Origin: a virus
Virus record (IMG/VR): IMGVR_UViG_3300033145_001334
Coordinates: 1-37,878 of that record
Reading direction: 5' to 3' (one strand)
Length of the DNA stretch: 37,878 nt
The notes beneath the pieces are model-generated. The model was not told the origin of the DNA, did not search any database, and was given only the letters and a program-made list of their open reading frames with translations. Within the stretch, counting starts at the first letter, position 1, and every line of letters begins with the position of its first letter. Both the position numbers and the translations under genes were made by a program. Shown here in pieces: positions 25,966 through 32,457 of the stretch.

Positions 25966-26352
25966 TTATTTAAAAATAATTATTGCGCTTGGAAATGGTG
26001 CGCTATTTATTGCCCCTTTAAATTTTAATCTTCCTTTAATGAAACGTATTTCTGTAGCCTTCATTACATATTCATGCCACCATTTTGTATCTGTTCTACT
26101 TGGAATTAAAAAAACTACTGTTTTTCCTTTTTTCCATTCTTTAAAACCTTTTTTTAACCATTTTCCAATTTCACGACCATAGGGTGGATTAACAAAATTA
26201 CTTTCCCCCCAATCAACGTCTAATCCATTAAATGTTGGGTTGCATGGACATGGATCAAAATCAAAATTAAACTCCTGATTTAATTTGTTATAAACGGCTG
26301 TTGGGGTTTGCCAATCTAAACGCAAACTTGAAAACATAACATTTGTATTCAT
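25966..26352 (-). CDS. Phage-type DNA N6-adenine methyltransferase (PF05869-like Dam)
   Basis: A 128-residue protein of the short phage Dam family: DWQTPTAVYNKLNQEF, then FDFDPCPCNPTFNG, the catalytic NPPYG at residues 55-59, and VVFLIPSRTDTKWWHEYVMK. Members transfer a methyl group from SAM to adenine N6. It is shorter than typical family members (about 150-180 residues) but has the core motifs. A different, D12-class adenine methylase sits 375 bp upstream. It may protect phage DNA from host restriction or mark it. Confidence 0.85.
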   Translation of the reverse strand: MNTNVMFSSLRLDWQTPTAVYNKLNQEFNFDFDPCPCNPTFNGLDVDWGESNFVNPPYGREIGKWLKKGFKEWKKGKTVVFLIPSRTDTKWWHEYVMKATEIRFIKGRLKFKGAINSAPFPSAIIIFK

Positions 26353-26354
26353 AT

Positions 26355-26714
26355 TTATTCTTCCATATATTTTTTGCTTTTCTCCTCATACATTTTCATA
26401 ACGTTCGCAAAGGTTTTCTTTTCAAGATAAATAATTTTAATCGGTTTAGATAAAGCAAAACATATTCCAAGATCAAACAGTGTTCCCATTGAACGCTGAT
26501 CCCAAAAAACATGGATTTCATCTGCTTCTTTTATTCGGGCATTGTTGTATAAACAAATTTGTAACTCATCAAAAGAGGAAGAATCAAAAGCCGGCATAAA
26601 AACTCTAACAAATTTGTTTTCGTGTTCTAATTGTTCCTTATGTCTTAACATTTTTTCATAATATTGACTGCTTCCTATTATTGTTATTGTTTTTGTTGTC
26701 TTTTCTTCATACAT
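26355..26714 (-). CDS. Nucleoside deoxyribosyltransferase-like protein
   Basis: A 119-residue protein with the compact Rossmann-like pattern of the N-deoxyribosyltransferase/RCL superfamily: an N-terminal TITIIGSSQYYEKML strand-helix, ADEIHVFWDQRSMGTLFDLG and CFALSKPIKIIYLEKK. The SxGTxFDLGxAxAL signature is where these enzymes bind nucleoside 5' or base. It may handle nucleotides or modified bases; the standard catalytic Glu cannot be placed with confidence. It lies between two adenine methylases, ending 2 bp before one and 12 bp after the other, so a link to DNA modification is plausible. Confidence 0.6.
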   Translation of the reverse strand: MYEEKTTKTITIIGSSQYYEKMLRHKEQLEHENKFVRVFMPAFDSSSFDELQICLYNNARIKEADEIHVFWDQRSMGTLFDLGICFALSKPIKIIYLEKKTFANVMKMYEEKSKKYMEE

Positions 26715-26726
26715 TTTGTTTTCCTC

Positions 26727-27527
26727 CTAAAATAGTTCCTTTTGTTTTTGTTTTAATTCAAAATTAGAAATAAGCAGTTCGGAAACTTTGTCCTTCTCTT
26801 TTTTTGTAGAAGAAACAATGCTTACTTGTGGTGTTTTTGTAATATAAAAATTTTTATAAAAATTTCTTACTTCTTCGGTATTCTCATACGATAAAATAAA
26901 TTTCCCTTTTATTTTAGTGCAAAGTTCTCTCAATAACTTATGTTCTTCTTGCGTAAAGACATATTCATAGTATTTCGTGTTGTTTGCGACAAAATAAGGA
27001 GGATCAAGATAAAACAATGTTGTTGGGGTATCATATTGGGGAATAATTTTTTCAAAACTTGCATTTTCAATAACAACATTGTTTAACCTTTTTCTAATTC
27101 TTCCCAACGATTGAACAAATTTTGTATTCCATGACGGAGTTTTTGTTGGGCCAGCGGAATAACCGGAGACCAACTGACCACTGAAACTGTTTTTGAGACA
27201 ATACAAAAACCGAACAGCTCTTTCTATATCGTCAAGGCTGTCCGGTTTAAATGCTAAATATTTTTTATATAATTCTCTCGAAGATGGTAACCAGAAACAT
27301 TTTTTTTGAAGCTCCCTTAGATTGTTTTTTATTTGAAGAAATAAATTAACAAGTTCTCCATTAATATCATTATATATTTCTGTTTCAGAAATTATTGGAG
27401 ACTTGTCAAATAAACACCACGCCGCCCCACCAAACACTTCACAATAACAGGAATGTTTTGGAAAAAACGAAACAATAAAGGGAGCTAAGTATTTTTTTCC
27501 TCCCATATAATTTAAAAAACTGTTCAT
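26727..27527 (-). CDS. D12-class DNA adenine methylase (Dam-like)
   Basis: A 266-residue protein with full D12-class order: NYMGGKKYLAPFIVSFFP (the N-terminal SAM loop), CEVFGGAAWCLF (motif I equivalent of FVGGG), a central target region with LVSGYSAGPTKTPSWN, and the catalytic DPPY at residues 175-178 in LFYLDPPYF. Dam and M.DpnII-like enzymes methylate adenine in short palindromes such as GATC, but this target is not known. Its start abuts the stop of the ssDNA-binding-like gene. Together with the small phage Dam gene it gives this phage two unrelated adenine methylases. Confidence 0.88.
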   Translation of the reverse strand: MNSFLNYMGGKKYLAPFIVSFFPKHSCYCEVFGGAAWCLFDKSPIISETEIYNDINGELVNLFLQIKNNLRELQKKCFWLPSSRELYKKYLAFKPDSLDDIERAVRFLYCLKNSFSGQLVSGYSAGPTKTPSWNTKFVQSLGRIRKRLNNVVIENASFEKIIPQYDTPTTLFYLDPPYFVANNTKYYEYVFTQEEHKLLRELCTKIKGKFILSYENTEEVRNFYKNFYITKTPQVSIVSSTKKEKDKVSELLISNFELKQKQKELF

Positions 27528-27983
27528 TTAAAATGGTACATCTTCGTCTGCGCTATCTTTTATGCTACCTTTTATTGGCTCAATTTCTCTTTGAATATAA
27601 ACGTTCTGATAACCATTTTTTGTTTTTAGCTCAATTTCATAATATTTATCAATTATGCCAATAAATTTTTCGACTACGTTTGACCACTTAAATTGTTTAA
27701 TCCCAAGAACTCTTAAATCTCTCGTTAAATAGTCAAGGTTTTCTGCTGTTTCCATCCCACAATATTTTCTAATATACGCACCCCTTTCTTCTCCAGTTTC
27801 GACCATAAACTCCATTACGGTTTGAAGTCTATTTGACGCTTTTGACCTGGTTATTCTTATACTACTTAAACTAACCTGATAAACACCATCTGGTAAATTT
27901 TCCCCAAACGTCAATTCAACATTGTCTGGATTGTGGATTTCATCTAATTGTTCCACATCATCTTTGTATTCATAATTAACCAT
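27528..27983 (-). CDS. DUF669-like, ssDNA-binding-type protein
   Basis: A 151-residue protein with an OB-fold-like pattern (ENLPDGVYQVSLSSIRITRS, YYEIELKTKNGYQNVYIQ) and a C-terminal acidic tip ADEDVPF, the partner-binding tail used by SSB proteins. DUF669 proteins usually lie next to AAA_24/Sak4-like ATPases, as here. It probably coats single strands during annealing and recombination. A GGAGGG site precedes the ATG. Confidence 0.7.
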   Translation of the reverse strand: MVNYEYKDDVEQLDEIHNPDNVELTFGENLPDGVYQVSLSSIRITRSKASNRLQTVMEFMVETGEERGAYIRKYCGMETAENLDYLTRDLRVLGIKQFKWSNVVEKFIGIIDKYYEIELKTKNGYQNVYIQREIEPIKGSIKDSADEDVPF

Positions 27984-28001
27984 TTTTTTGCCCTCCTTAT
28001 A

Positions 28002-28700
28002 TTATTTGTTTTCAAACACCTTTTTTAAAGCATTCCAATTCATATCAATTTCTTGAACCCTTAAAAGTCTTCTTGTTCTGTCCCCTGCAATCCAATTTTC
28101 AGAAGGAGCGGTTTTTATTACTCTTTTTTCACCATCTTCTGTTATAATAGAGGTAAAATAAAGAATAATATCAACAAATCCTTCCATCTGCGTCCATATA
28201 TAATTTTGCATGGACGGGACAGCTTTTGTTATTGTTGCTATTCTCGTTTTTATTTCGATTTCTTTAGTATGAGAAATTAAAATAAGTCCATAGGGAGAAA
28301 CTGCCAGCTTTACCAATGGTCTTAAAAATTCATCCTTAACAAGCATCCAAGCCTTCCCCCAGTCTAAATCTGAGGGATGTTGTATATTATTCTTTATCAT
28401 AATATAATTTTGACATAATTTGTGTAAAATATCAGCAGTATCTATACAAAGACAAGAATAGTCATGTTCCTCTGTGGTAAATTCTTTACATAGATTTAAA
28501 AAACTGCCACTACCATTTGCCCAGCTTGACACTGGTTCTCTATACACCGAAAGAGCAGAAAGGCCGCCTTCGGTATCCGCAAACAAAACTTTGTCTATTT
28601 CAGAAACAAAAGTGGATTTTCCTATCTTTGGTGCTCCATGAATAAAAATTACATAATCGAATAAGTTTTGTTTTGGTTTACTTTTCTCTTTGGGTAACAT
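28002..28700 (-). CDS. AAA_24/Sak4-like RecA-fold ATPase
   Basis: A 232-residue protein with Walker A HGAPKIGKST at residues 21-30, a Walker B-like CLCIDTADIL, and the AAA_24 pattern VLFADTEGGLSALSVYREPV. Related Sak4 proteins anneal single strands and help phage recombination, needing a single-strand-binding partner, which would be the DUF669-like neighbour. A GGAGGATAAAA site precedes the ATG. A 90-bp leader (28701-28790) with two extra GGAGG sites but only 5-codon frames lies upstream. Confidence 0.8.
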   Translation of the reverse strand: MLPKEKSKPKQNLFDYVIFIHGAPKIGKSTFVSEIDKVLFADTEGGLSALSVYREPVSSWANGSGSFLNLCKEFTTEEHDYSCLCIDTADILHKLCQNYIMIKNNIQHPSDLDWGKAWMLVKDEFLRPLVKLAVSPYGLILISHTKEIEIKTRIATITKAVPSMQNYIWTQMEGFVDIILYFTSIITEDGEKRVIKTAPSENWIAGDRTRRLLRVQEIDMNWNALKKVFENK

Positions 28701-28790
28701 TTTTATCCTCCTTTTTTAGATTGTTATCTTTATCTTTTATTTCCCTCATAATTCACAATTCATAACACATTTTAACCCTCCTTTTTAAAA

Positions 28791-29081
28791 TTAATTGTTA
28801 TAATGGTCATAATAACCATCGTTGCGACCATTGTAATAACCATCGTAGTAACCATCATCATAACCATCATCATAATCAGGATTATAATACTTATACTTGT
28901 AATCATTTCTATGGAGAAAATCGTGGATAGCTTTTTGTTTTTCTCTTCTTTCTTGAAGTTCTTTTTTGCTTTCGCTCCAATCAAAATTATTAGCAAGCCG
29001 ATCTGTTATTCCTGCCTGCGCCGAAAACGAAAAACCGATTGTGATTAAGGAAATAGTTATTGTTGTTGCTAATTTTTTCAT
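28791..29081 (-). CDS. Secreted small protein with Tyr/Asp/Gly repeats
   Basis: A 96-residue protein with a classical Sec signal peptide: MKKL, a hydrophobic core (ATTITISLITIGFSF) and an AQA cleavage site near residue 23. The mature part has a charged helix (WSESKKELQERREKQKAIHD) and then a repeat-rich tail with DDGYDDGYYDGYYNGRNDG at residues about 71-90. No family is recognised. A phage protein exported early might act at the host envelope, for example in blocking superinfection; this is speculation. It has AAAGGAGGG before its ATG, like the replication genes around it. Confidence 0.7.
   Translation of the reverse strand: MKKLATTITISLITIGFSFSAQAGITDRLANNFDWSESKKELQERREKQKAIHDFLHRNDYKYKYYNPDYDDGYDDGYYDGYYNGRNDGYYDHYNN
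28811..28870 (-). repeat. Five imperfect 12-bp units encoding the Tyr/Asp/Gly tail
   Basis: Units of the form aataaccatcgt follow each other at 28811, 28823, 28835, 28847 and 28859 with one to four changes. Read on the minus strand, each adds four residues of the D-G-Y-x tail of the secreted protein. It is an in-frame coding repeat, prone to expansion. Confidence 0.8.
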
Positions 29082-29104
29082 TTTTAACCCTCCTTTCTAT
29101 TCTA

Positions 29105-29371
29105 TTATTCTTCGTCTAACCATATCTTGTTTAACCATTTCTTCATTTTCTCAGAAGAGCCCCAGCATGCCGATGGAACTTCATTATAAAAGAATTCAAC
29201 AATGTCAGACATTCGTTTAATATTAATATGATCTGCTCGCTTAAAACTTTCCACCAAATTATTTTGGATTACTGCTGTCAGGAAACCGCCAGGTTGAATA
29301 CGGTCTTCGACGTATGCTTTGACAGCTTTTCGTATATGTTCCGGTAATAGTTCGTAATTTCTCATTTTCAT
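29105..29371 (-). CDS. Conserved phage protein of unknown function
   Basis: An 88-residue protein beginning MKMRNYELLPEHIRKAVKAY, then IQPGGFLTAVIQNNLVESFK and EVPSACWGSSEKMKKWL. The order 'LPEH-R..., PGGFLTAV-NNL, RADH-N, FYNE-P-CWGS' is a very common pattern in small proteins of enterobacterial and other phages, usually near replication genes, with no known role. It starts inside the last bases of the Fe-S nuclease gene (overlap 29368-29371). Confidence 0.75.
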   Translation of the reverse strand: MKMRNYELLPEHIRKAVKAYVEDRIQPGGFLTAVIQNNLVESFKRADHINIKRMSDIVEFFYNEVPSACWGSSEKMKKWLNKIWLDEE

Positions 29372-30243
29372 TCCTCCTTTTCATAAAAGGTTTCTAATGT
29401 TTCTTCTGTTGGATCATTACAATACTTCAAATATGCACATTCTCCATAAATTGCACATTTTTGACCAGAACGATACCATCTTTTTGTTTTATAGGCCATT
29501 TTTATATCTTCAAAAATCTGTTCAATTTCATCAGAAAATTCTCTTAAAGCTTTTTGGTTTTTATAAATTTTTTCTTCATAAAAATAGTCATCTTTTTTCT
29601 CTACATATTCCAGCATTAATCGTTTTCTAAATTGTTCTATGTTTTCATTTCTTTTTTGTCTGATAGATGGCTTTCTAACCACTCTATATAGAACACCAAC
29701 AATCGGTTTTCTTAACCATTTTCGTAAAGCATAAAAATAACAATTCATTTGAAAATCTGTGTCTAATCTCTTTATATAGTTTTTATCAATGCTTGTCGCC
29801 GTCTTTATTTCTACAATCCAATTTTCTTTTCCTCGACGATAAAGTCCATCAAGCTCACAAAATAATCTGTGTTTCTTTCTCCCATATTTGCCAATAGGAA
29901 CAGAAATTTTGTAATGGGGTTCTATGTTTATCTGATAAAAATTATTACAATAACCATATATCATTCCCTGGGTAATAATTTTGGAATTTTCAAGATCGTC
30001 TATTTTTTCTTGAGTTGTTGCGTTCAGTAACATTTCATTATATTCTTGATCTATGGCAATCATACATTCTTCAACTGGCTTTCCTCGATGATATTCGGCA
30101 ACACTCTTATCAAAAAGAGAGCCAATGTCTATATATGTGGCAAAGGTTCGTGGTCTCCATCCCTGATTGACTTGAAGATCAAATTTTCTACGGCATTGTA
30201 AAAACGCAGCAATATTATGTTGTCTCAAAATTATTTGTTCCAT
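29368..30243 (-). CDS. Cas4/RecB-like PD-(D/E)xK nuclease with Fe-S cysteines
   Basis: A 291-residue protein with an N-terminal cysteine (C17 in FLQCRRKFDL) and three C-terminal cysteines (C263, C269, C275 in GQKCAIYGECAYLKYC), the layout of a 4Fe-4S cluster in Cas4 and AddB-type nucleases. The active-site set D132, E145 and K147 (ELDGLYRR, WIVEIKTAT) plus Q165 in DTDFQMNCYFYAL completes the RecB-family nuclease. It may resect ends or process branched DNA during recombination. Its start is 29 bp inside the end of the small zinc-protein gene. Confidence 0.85.
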   Translation of the reverse strand: MEQIILRQHNIAAFLQCRRKFDLQVNQGWRPRTFATYIDIGSLFDKSVAEYHRGKPVEECMIAIDQEYNEMLLNATTQEKIDDLENSKIITQGMIYGYCNNFYQINIEPHYKISVPIGKYGRKKHRLFCELDGLYRRGKENWIVEIKTATSIDKNYIKRLDTDFQMNCYFYALRKWLRKPIVGVLYRVVRKPSIRQKRNENIEQFRKRLMLEYVEKKDDYFYEEKIYKNQKALREFSDEIEQIFEDIKMAYKTKRWYRSGQKCAIYGECAYLKYCNDPTEETLETFYEKEE

Positions 30244-30409
30244 TCTTTCCTCCTTTAATTTCTACCTCTTTTTCGGCTTTTATAATAGGTTCAAGATAAC
30301 CATATAAACGCTTACAACAGTCAGAACAAACGCTTCCCAGTCCCCATACAATCCACAGTTTGTCGCTCTGATACATTTCTTCACAAATTTTACATTTTCC
30401 CTTTGCCAT
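30215..30409 (-). CDS. Small two-CxxC zinc protein
   Basis: The ATG at 30409 is preferred because AGGAG lies 7-11 bases upstream, giving 64 residues; a longer frame runs back into the glutaredoxin gene. Cysteines C6, C9 and C28, C31 (KCKICEEM, VCSDCCKRLYG) form a likely zinc ribbon, followed by a Lys/Glu tail. It overlaps both neighbours (the glutaredoxin end at 30390 and the nuclease start at 30243). Function unknown. Confidence 0.65.
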   Translation of the reverse strand: MAKGKCKICEEMYQSDKLWIVWGLGSVCSDCCKRLYGYLEPIIKAEKEVEIKGGKNGTNNFETT

Positions 30410-30788
30410 TTTTTTCTCCTCTTTTAACCTTAATTTTTTCTTCCATTTTCTCAACATCGGTAATTACCTCACCGTTCCAAACCAAAACAGGAACGGTCTG
30501 AATGCCGGCTTCAAGACAAATAAGTTCCGTCAATCCTTCTGGTTCTTCAACATTGTATTCTTGATAATTAATTCCCCTTTTTTCCATCATTTTTTTTATT
30601 GTTACACAATTAGGGCAAGATTTTTTTGTAAAGATAATAACCTCTTTTTCCATTGTTTCACTCCTTTCTTTGGCTGGTTGGGGGGCAGCCATATTAACAT
30701 GCCCAGCAGCCCAAGCATGAGACATTTTTCGTAGCGTTGCTTCATTTTCTTTTGGATAGTATCTTTTTGCCCACTCATTAAAAGTCAT
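30390..30788 (-). CDS. Glutaredoxin-like protein with an N-terminal extension
   Basis: The full frame gives 132 residues. Residues 46-120 are a glutaredoxin/NrdH-like domain with CPNC (C58, C61) in VIIFTKKSCPNCVTIKK and TVPVLVWNGEVI as the substrate-binding cis-Pro loop. It could reduce disulfides, for example for ribonucleotide reductase. Residues 1-45 (MTFNEWAKRYYPKENEATLR, then MSHAWAAGH) resemble a small 'FxEWW...AW-AG' phage domain known as a separate protein. A second strong start (AAAGGAGTGAAAC, ATG at 30653) would give the glutaredoxin alone. Both starts have a ribosome site. Confidence 0.8.
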   Translation of the reverse strand: MTFNEWAKRYYPKENEATLRKMSHAWAAGHVNMAAPQPAKERSETMEKEVIIFTKKSCPNCVTIKKMMEKRGINYQEYNVEEPEGLTELICLEAGIQTVPVLVWNGEVITDVEKMEEKIKVKRGEKNGKGKM

Positions 30789-31029
30789 AATTGACTCCCT
30801 TGTCTTGTCTATTGTTTATAATTTTCCTTATTTTATTTAAAGCTCTATTCAAACTGGCTATCTCTTTGTCTGTATAAACCCTTAAATTGTATTTATCTTT
30901 AAAATATTTTAAAATTTCTGCATTACCAGCCTTTGCTAAAGTATACAATACTTGTAGGTCTTCTGTCATTCCTGTAGATTTTTCCCACCAACGTTGAGAA
31001 ACATTTATTGTGTTAAACTTTTTTATCAT
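30778..31029 (-). CDS. Hypothetical small protein
   Basis: An 83-residue basic, helical protein beginning MIKKFNTINVSQRWWEKSTG, with LAKAGNAEILKYFKDKYNLR and ALNKIRKIINNRQDKG later. Its ATG overlaps the stop of the tiny membrane protein (TAATG), and its end overlaps the glutaredoxin start by 11 bp. No family is recognised. Confidence 0.6.
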   Translation of the reverse strand: MIKKFNTINVSQRWWEKSTGMTEDLQVLYTLAKAGNAEILKYFKDKYNLRVYTDKEIASLNRALNKIRKIINNRQDKGVNYDF

Positions 31030-31151
31030 TATCCTTTTCCAAAAAGCTTAATGAATATCACCATTATTCCAACCGCCCAGGGGATTGCCCACGCCAAAAG
31101 CAAGAAGAAAAATATGATCATGCTTTTAAGGTCAAGAAGCGGTTTAGTCAT
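31029..31151 (-). CDS. Tiny single-span membrane protein
   Basis: A 40-codon gene, too short to be found by length alone. After MTKPLLDLKS comes one hydrophobic helix of about 24 residues (MIIFFFLLLAWAIPWAVGIM, VIFIKL) and a short basic end. Its start overlaps the preceding stop (ATGA) and its stop overlaps the next start (TAATG). Tight coupling on both ends supports it as real. Role unknown. Confidence 0.65.
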   Translation of the reverse strand: MTKPLLDLKSMIIFFFLLLAWAIPWAVGIMVIFIKLFGKG

Positions 31152-31435
31152 TTTTTTGCCTTTTGTTCTATCAAGTCGACCACTATATCTAACAGCACTT
31201 CAATATCCCAACACAAACAATTCTCAGGACAAGTTATAAATTCAGCTTTTCTATGTTTTTCCAATTTCTTTTGAATTGCTTCTATATAATTTTTGACTTT
31301 AACGGGGCAAAGCTCTCCGTCATACTCAGCCCAAATTTCAAGTGCTTTTGGATGCCCACAAGAATAAATTGGTGCACCCTTAACCCCGGCAAAATAGTGA
31401 TCAAAAACTTTGTATTCACAATTTTCACATTCCAT
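31148..31435 (-). CDS. Cys-rich hypothetical protein
   Basis: The ATG at 31435, with GGAGGAAAT upstream, gives 95 residues. It starts MECENCEYKVFDHYFAGVKG and has YSCGHPKALEIW, DGELCPVKV and ITCPENCLCWDIEVLLDIVV: seven cysteines in all, mostly paired, which suggests metal binding. No family is recognised. It overlaps the tiny membrane protein by four bases (ATGA). Confidence 0.65.
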   Translation of the reverse strand: MECENCEYKVFDHYFAGVKGAPIYSCGHPKALEIWAEYDGELCPVKVKNYIEAIQKKLEKHRKAEFITCPENCLCWDIEVLLDIVVDLIEQKAKK

Positions 31436-31451
31436 ATTTCCTCCAAAATTT

Positions 31452-31556
31452 TTAATCTGCTTTTTGGTTATTTTTTGGATCATTTTCTTTCTCTTTAGCA
31501 TTTTTTAAGCTATCCGATAATACCGAATAGGTTGCGTTAAGGAATGGTTTAATCAT
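31452..31556 (-). CDS. Short hypothetical protein, uncertain
   Basis: A 34-codon frame that starts inside the end of the DUF5131 gene (stop 31549) and reads MIKPFLNATYSVLSDSLKNA followed by a Lys/Glu/Asn-rich tail. The ribosome site (GAGAG) is weak. Included because it fills the space between two real genes with normal codon use. Confidence 0.4.
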   Translation of the reverse strand: MIKPFLNATYSVLSDSLKNAKEKENDPKNNQKAD

Positions 31557-32313
31557 TTTTTCTCTCAAAGGTTGGTAATTTATCCCAAACAATACCCTGT
31601 AGTTTTGGCATTTTACACCAATTACCCTCATCGTCAGGGCCTTGTTTGTAGAATAACGGAACCCCGGCATACCGACATTGTTCTGCAACCTCAAAAGCCC
31701 AATCATATTTCATTGGTCTGGCTCCAGGGCCGGATTCAGCCCCCATGATTACCCAATTAATTGAATTTCGTAAATAATAAGAGATGTTTGTCCATTCCAA
31801 AAGTGGCTCAAGCGAAACAAACCTAACCATAGCCGGTATCCGAAGAAGAACCGGAATACGTTCATCGGCTCTTTTTTGATTTTCAACTGATACACCGAGC
31901 CATACATTGGACATGTAGGGTAAAAATAATTGTGCATAATCCCTACTACAATACTCTTTCATACGCTCAGGTCTTTTCGTTAAAACTATAAAGGTGTGGT
32001 GAAAAATTCCGTCGTAGCAGATTCGGTCAAACACTGAATCGAGCATCCAATCTTCAATCTCCTCATGGAACAGATCCCCCATAAACGAAACTCCTACACG
32101 AGCGGGTTTCTTAATTTTCAATGGTTCGTTTAATTTCCAAGGACAAATTGTCGGTTTAAAGGGATTATCTTTGTTATATCCCCTAACCCCCATGCCAGCT
32201 AATCGTTTTGACATGACTTTAGCCCAACAATTTTGGCAACCCTTCGAAACAGGTGAACAGCCGTGGGTAACATTCCACGTATGAGTTAAATATTCAATGT
32301 TTGTTCGATTCAT
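31549..32313 (-). CDS. Gp37/Gp68-family (DUF5131) phage protein
   Basis: A 254-residue protein whose N-terminus reads TWNVTHGCSPVSKGCQNCWA, with C19, C26 and C29 (C-x6-C-x2-C), the hallmark of Gp37/Gp68 family proteins. The strings RVGVSFMGDLFHEEIEDWML, FIVLTKRPERMKEYC, VWLGVSVENQKRADERIPVL and VIMGAESGPGARPMKYDW belong to the same family and suggest a barrel like that of radical-SAM enzymes. The three-cysteine cluster may hold an iron-sulfur centre, but the reaction is not known. Its start lies inside the end of the small gene at 32294-32455. Confidence 0.85.
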   Translation of the reverse strand: MNRTNIEYLTHTWNVTHGCSPVSKGCQNCWAKVMSKRLAGMGVRGYNKDNPFKPTICPWKLNEPLKIKKPARVGVSFMGDLFHEEIEDWMLDSVFDRICYDGIFHHTFIVLTKRPERMKEYCSRDYAQLFLPYMSNVWLGVSVENQKRADERIPVLLRIPAMVRFVSLEPLLEWTNISYYLRNSINWVIMGAESGPGARPMKYDWAFEVAEQCRYAGVPLFYKQGPDDEGNWCKMPKLQGIVWDKLPTFERKND

Positions 32314-32455
32314 CTCCCCCCTCCCTAACCTTAATTATCCCCAATTCCATTGCTTTTTTAACCAGTTCAGCAGTTAGACATTCTTCTAATTCTTGACCAT
32401 TGATTCTGATTATGCCTCTTTTAGTGAGTATTTTTATAATTTGTTTTCTGGTCAT
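32294..32455 (-). CDS. Short hypothetical protein
   Basis: A 53-codon gene reading MTRKQIIKILTKRGIIRING, QELEECLTAELVKKAMELGI and a charged end. It starts 2 bp after the SNF2 helicase stop, with GAGGGGC upstream, and overlaps the DUF5131 start by 20 bp. It is helical and basic-acidic. The spacing and clean ribosome site support it. Function unknown. Confidence 0.6.
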   Translation of the reverse strand: MTRKQIIKILTKRGIIRINGQELEECLTAELVKKAMELGIIKVREGGDESNKH

Positions 32456-32457
32456 AA

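Noticed and set aside
28811-28870. CRISPR-like or promoter repeats
   Set aside because: Units are 12-bp in-frame coding repeats without spacers.
28803-29048. 81-codon plus-strand frame, nearly all Ile/Val/Thr
   Set aside because: It is a reverse-strand shadow of the Tyr/Asp/Gly repeat gene; the hydrophobicity comes from the repeat.
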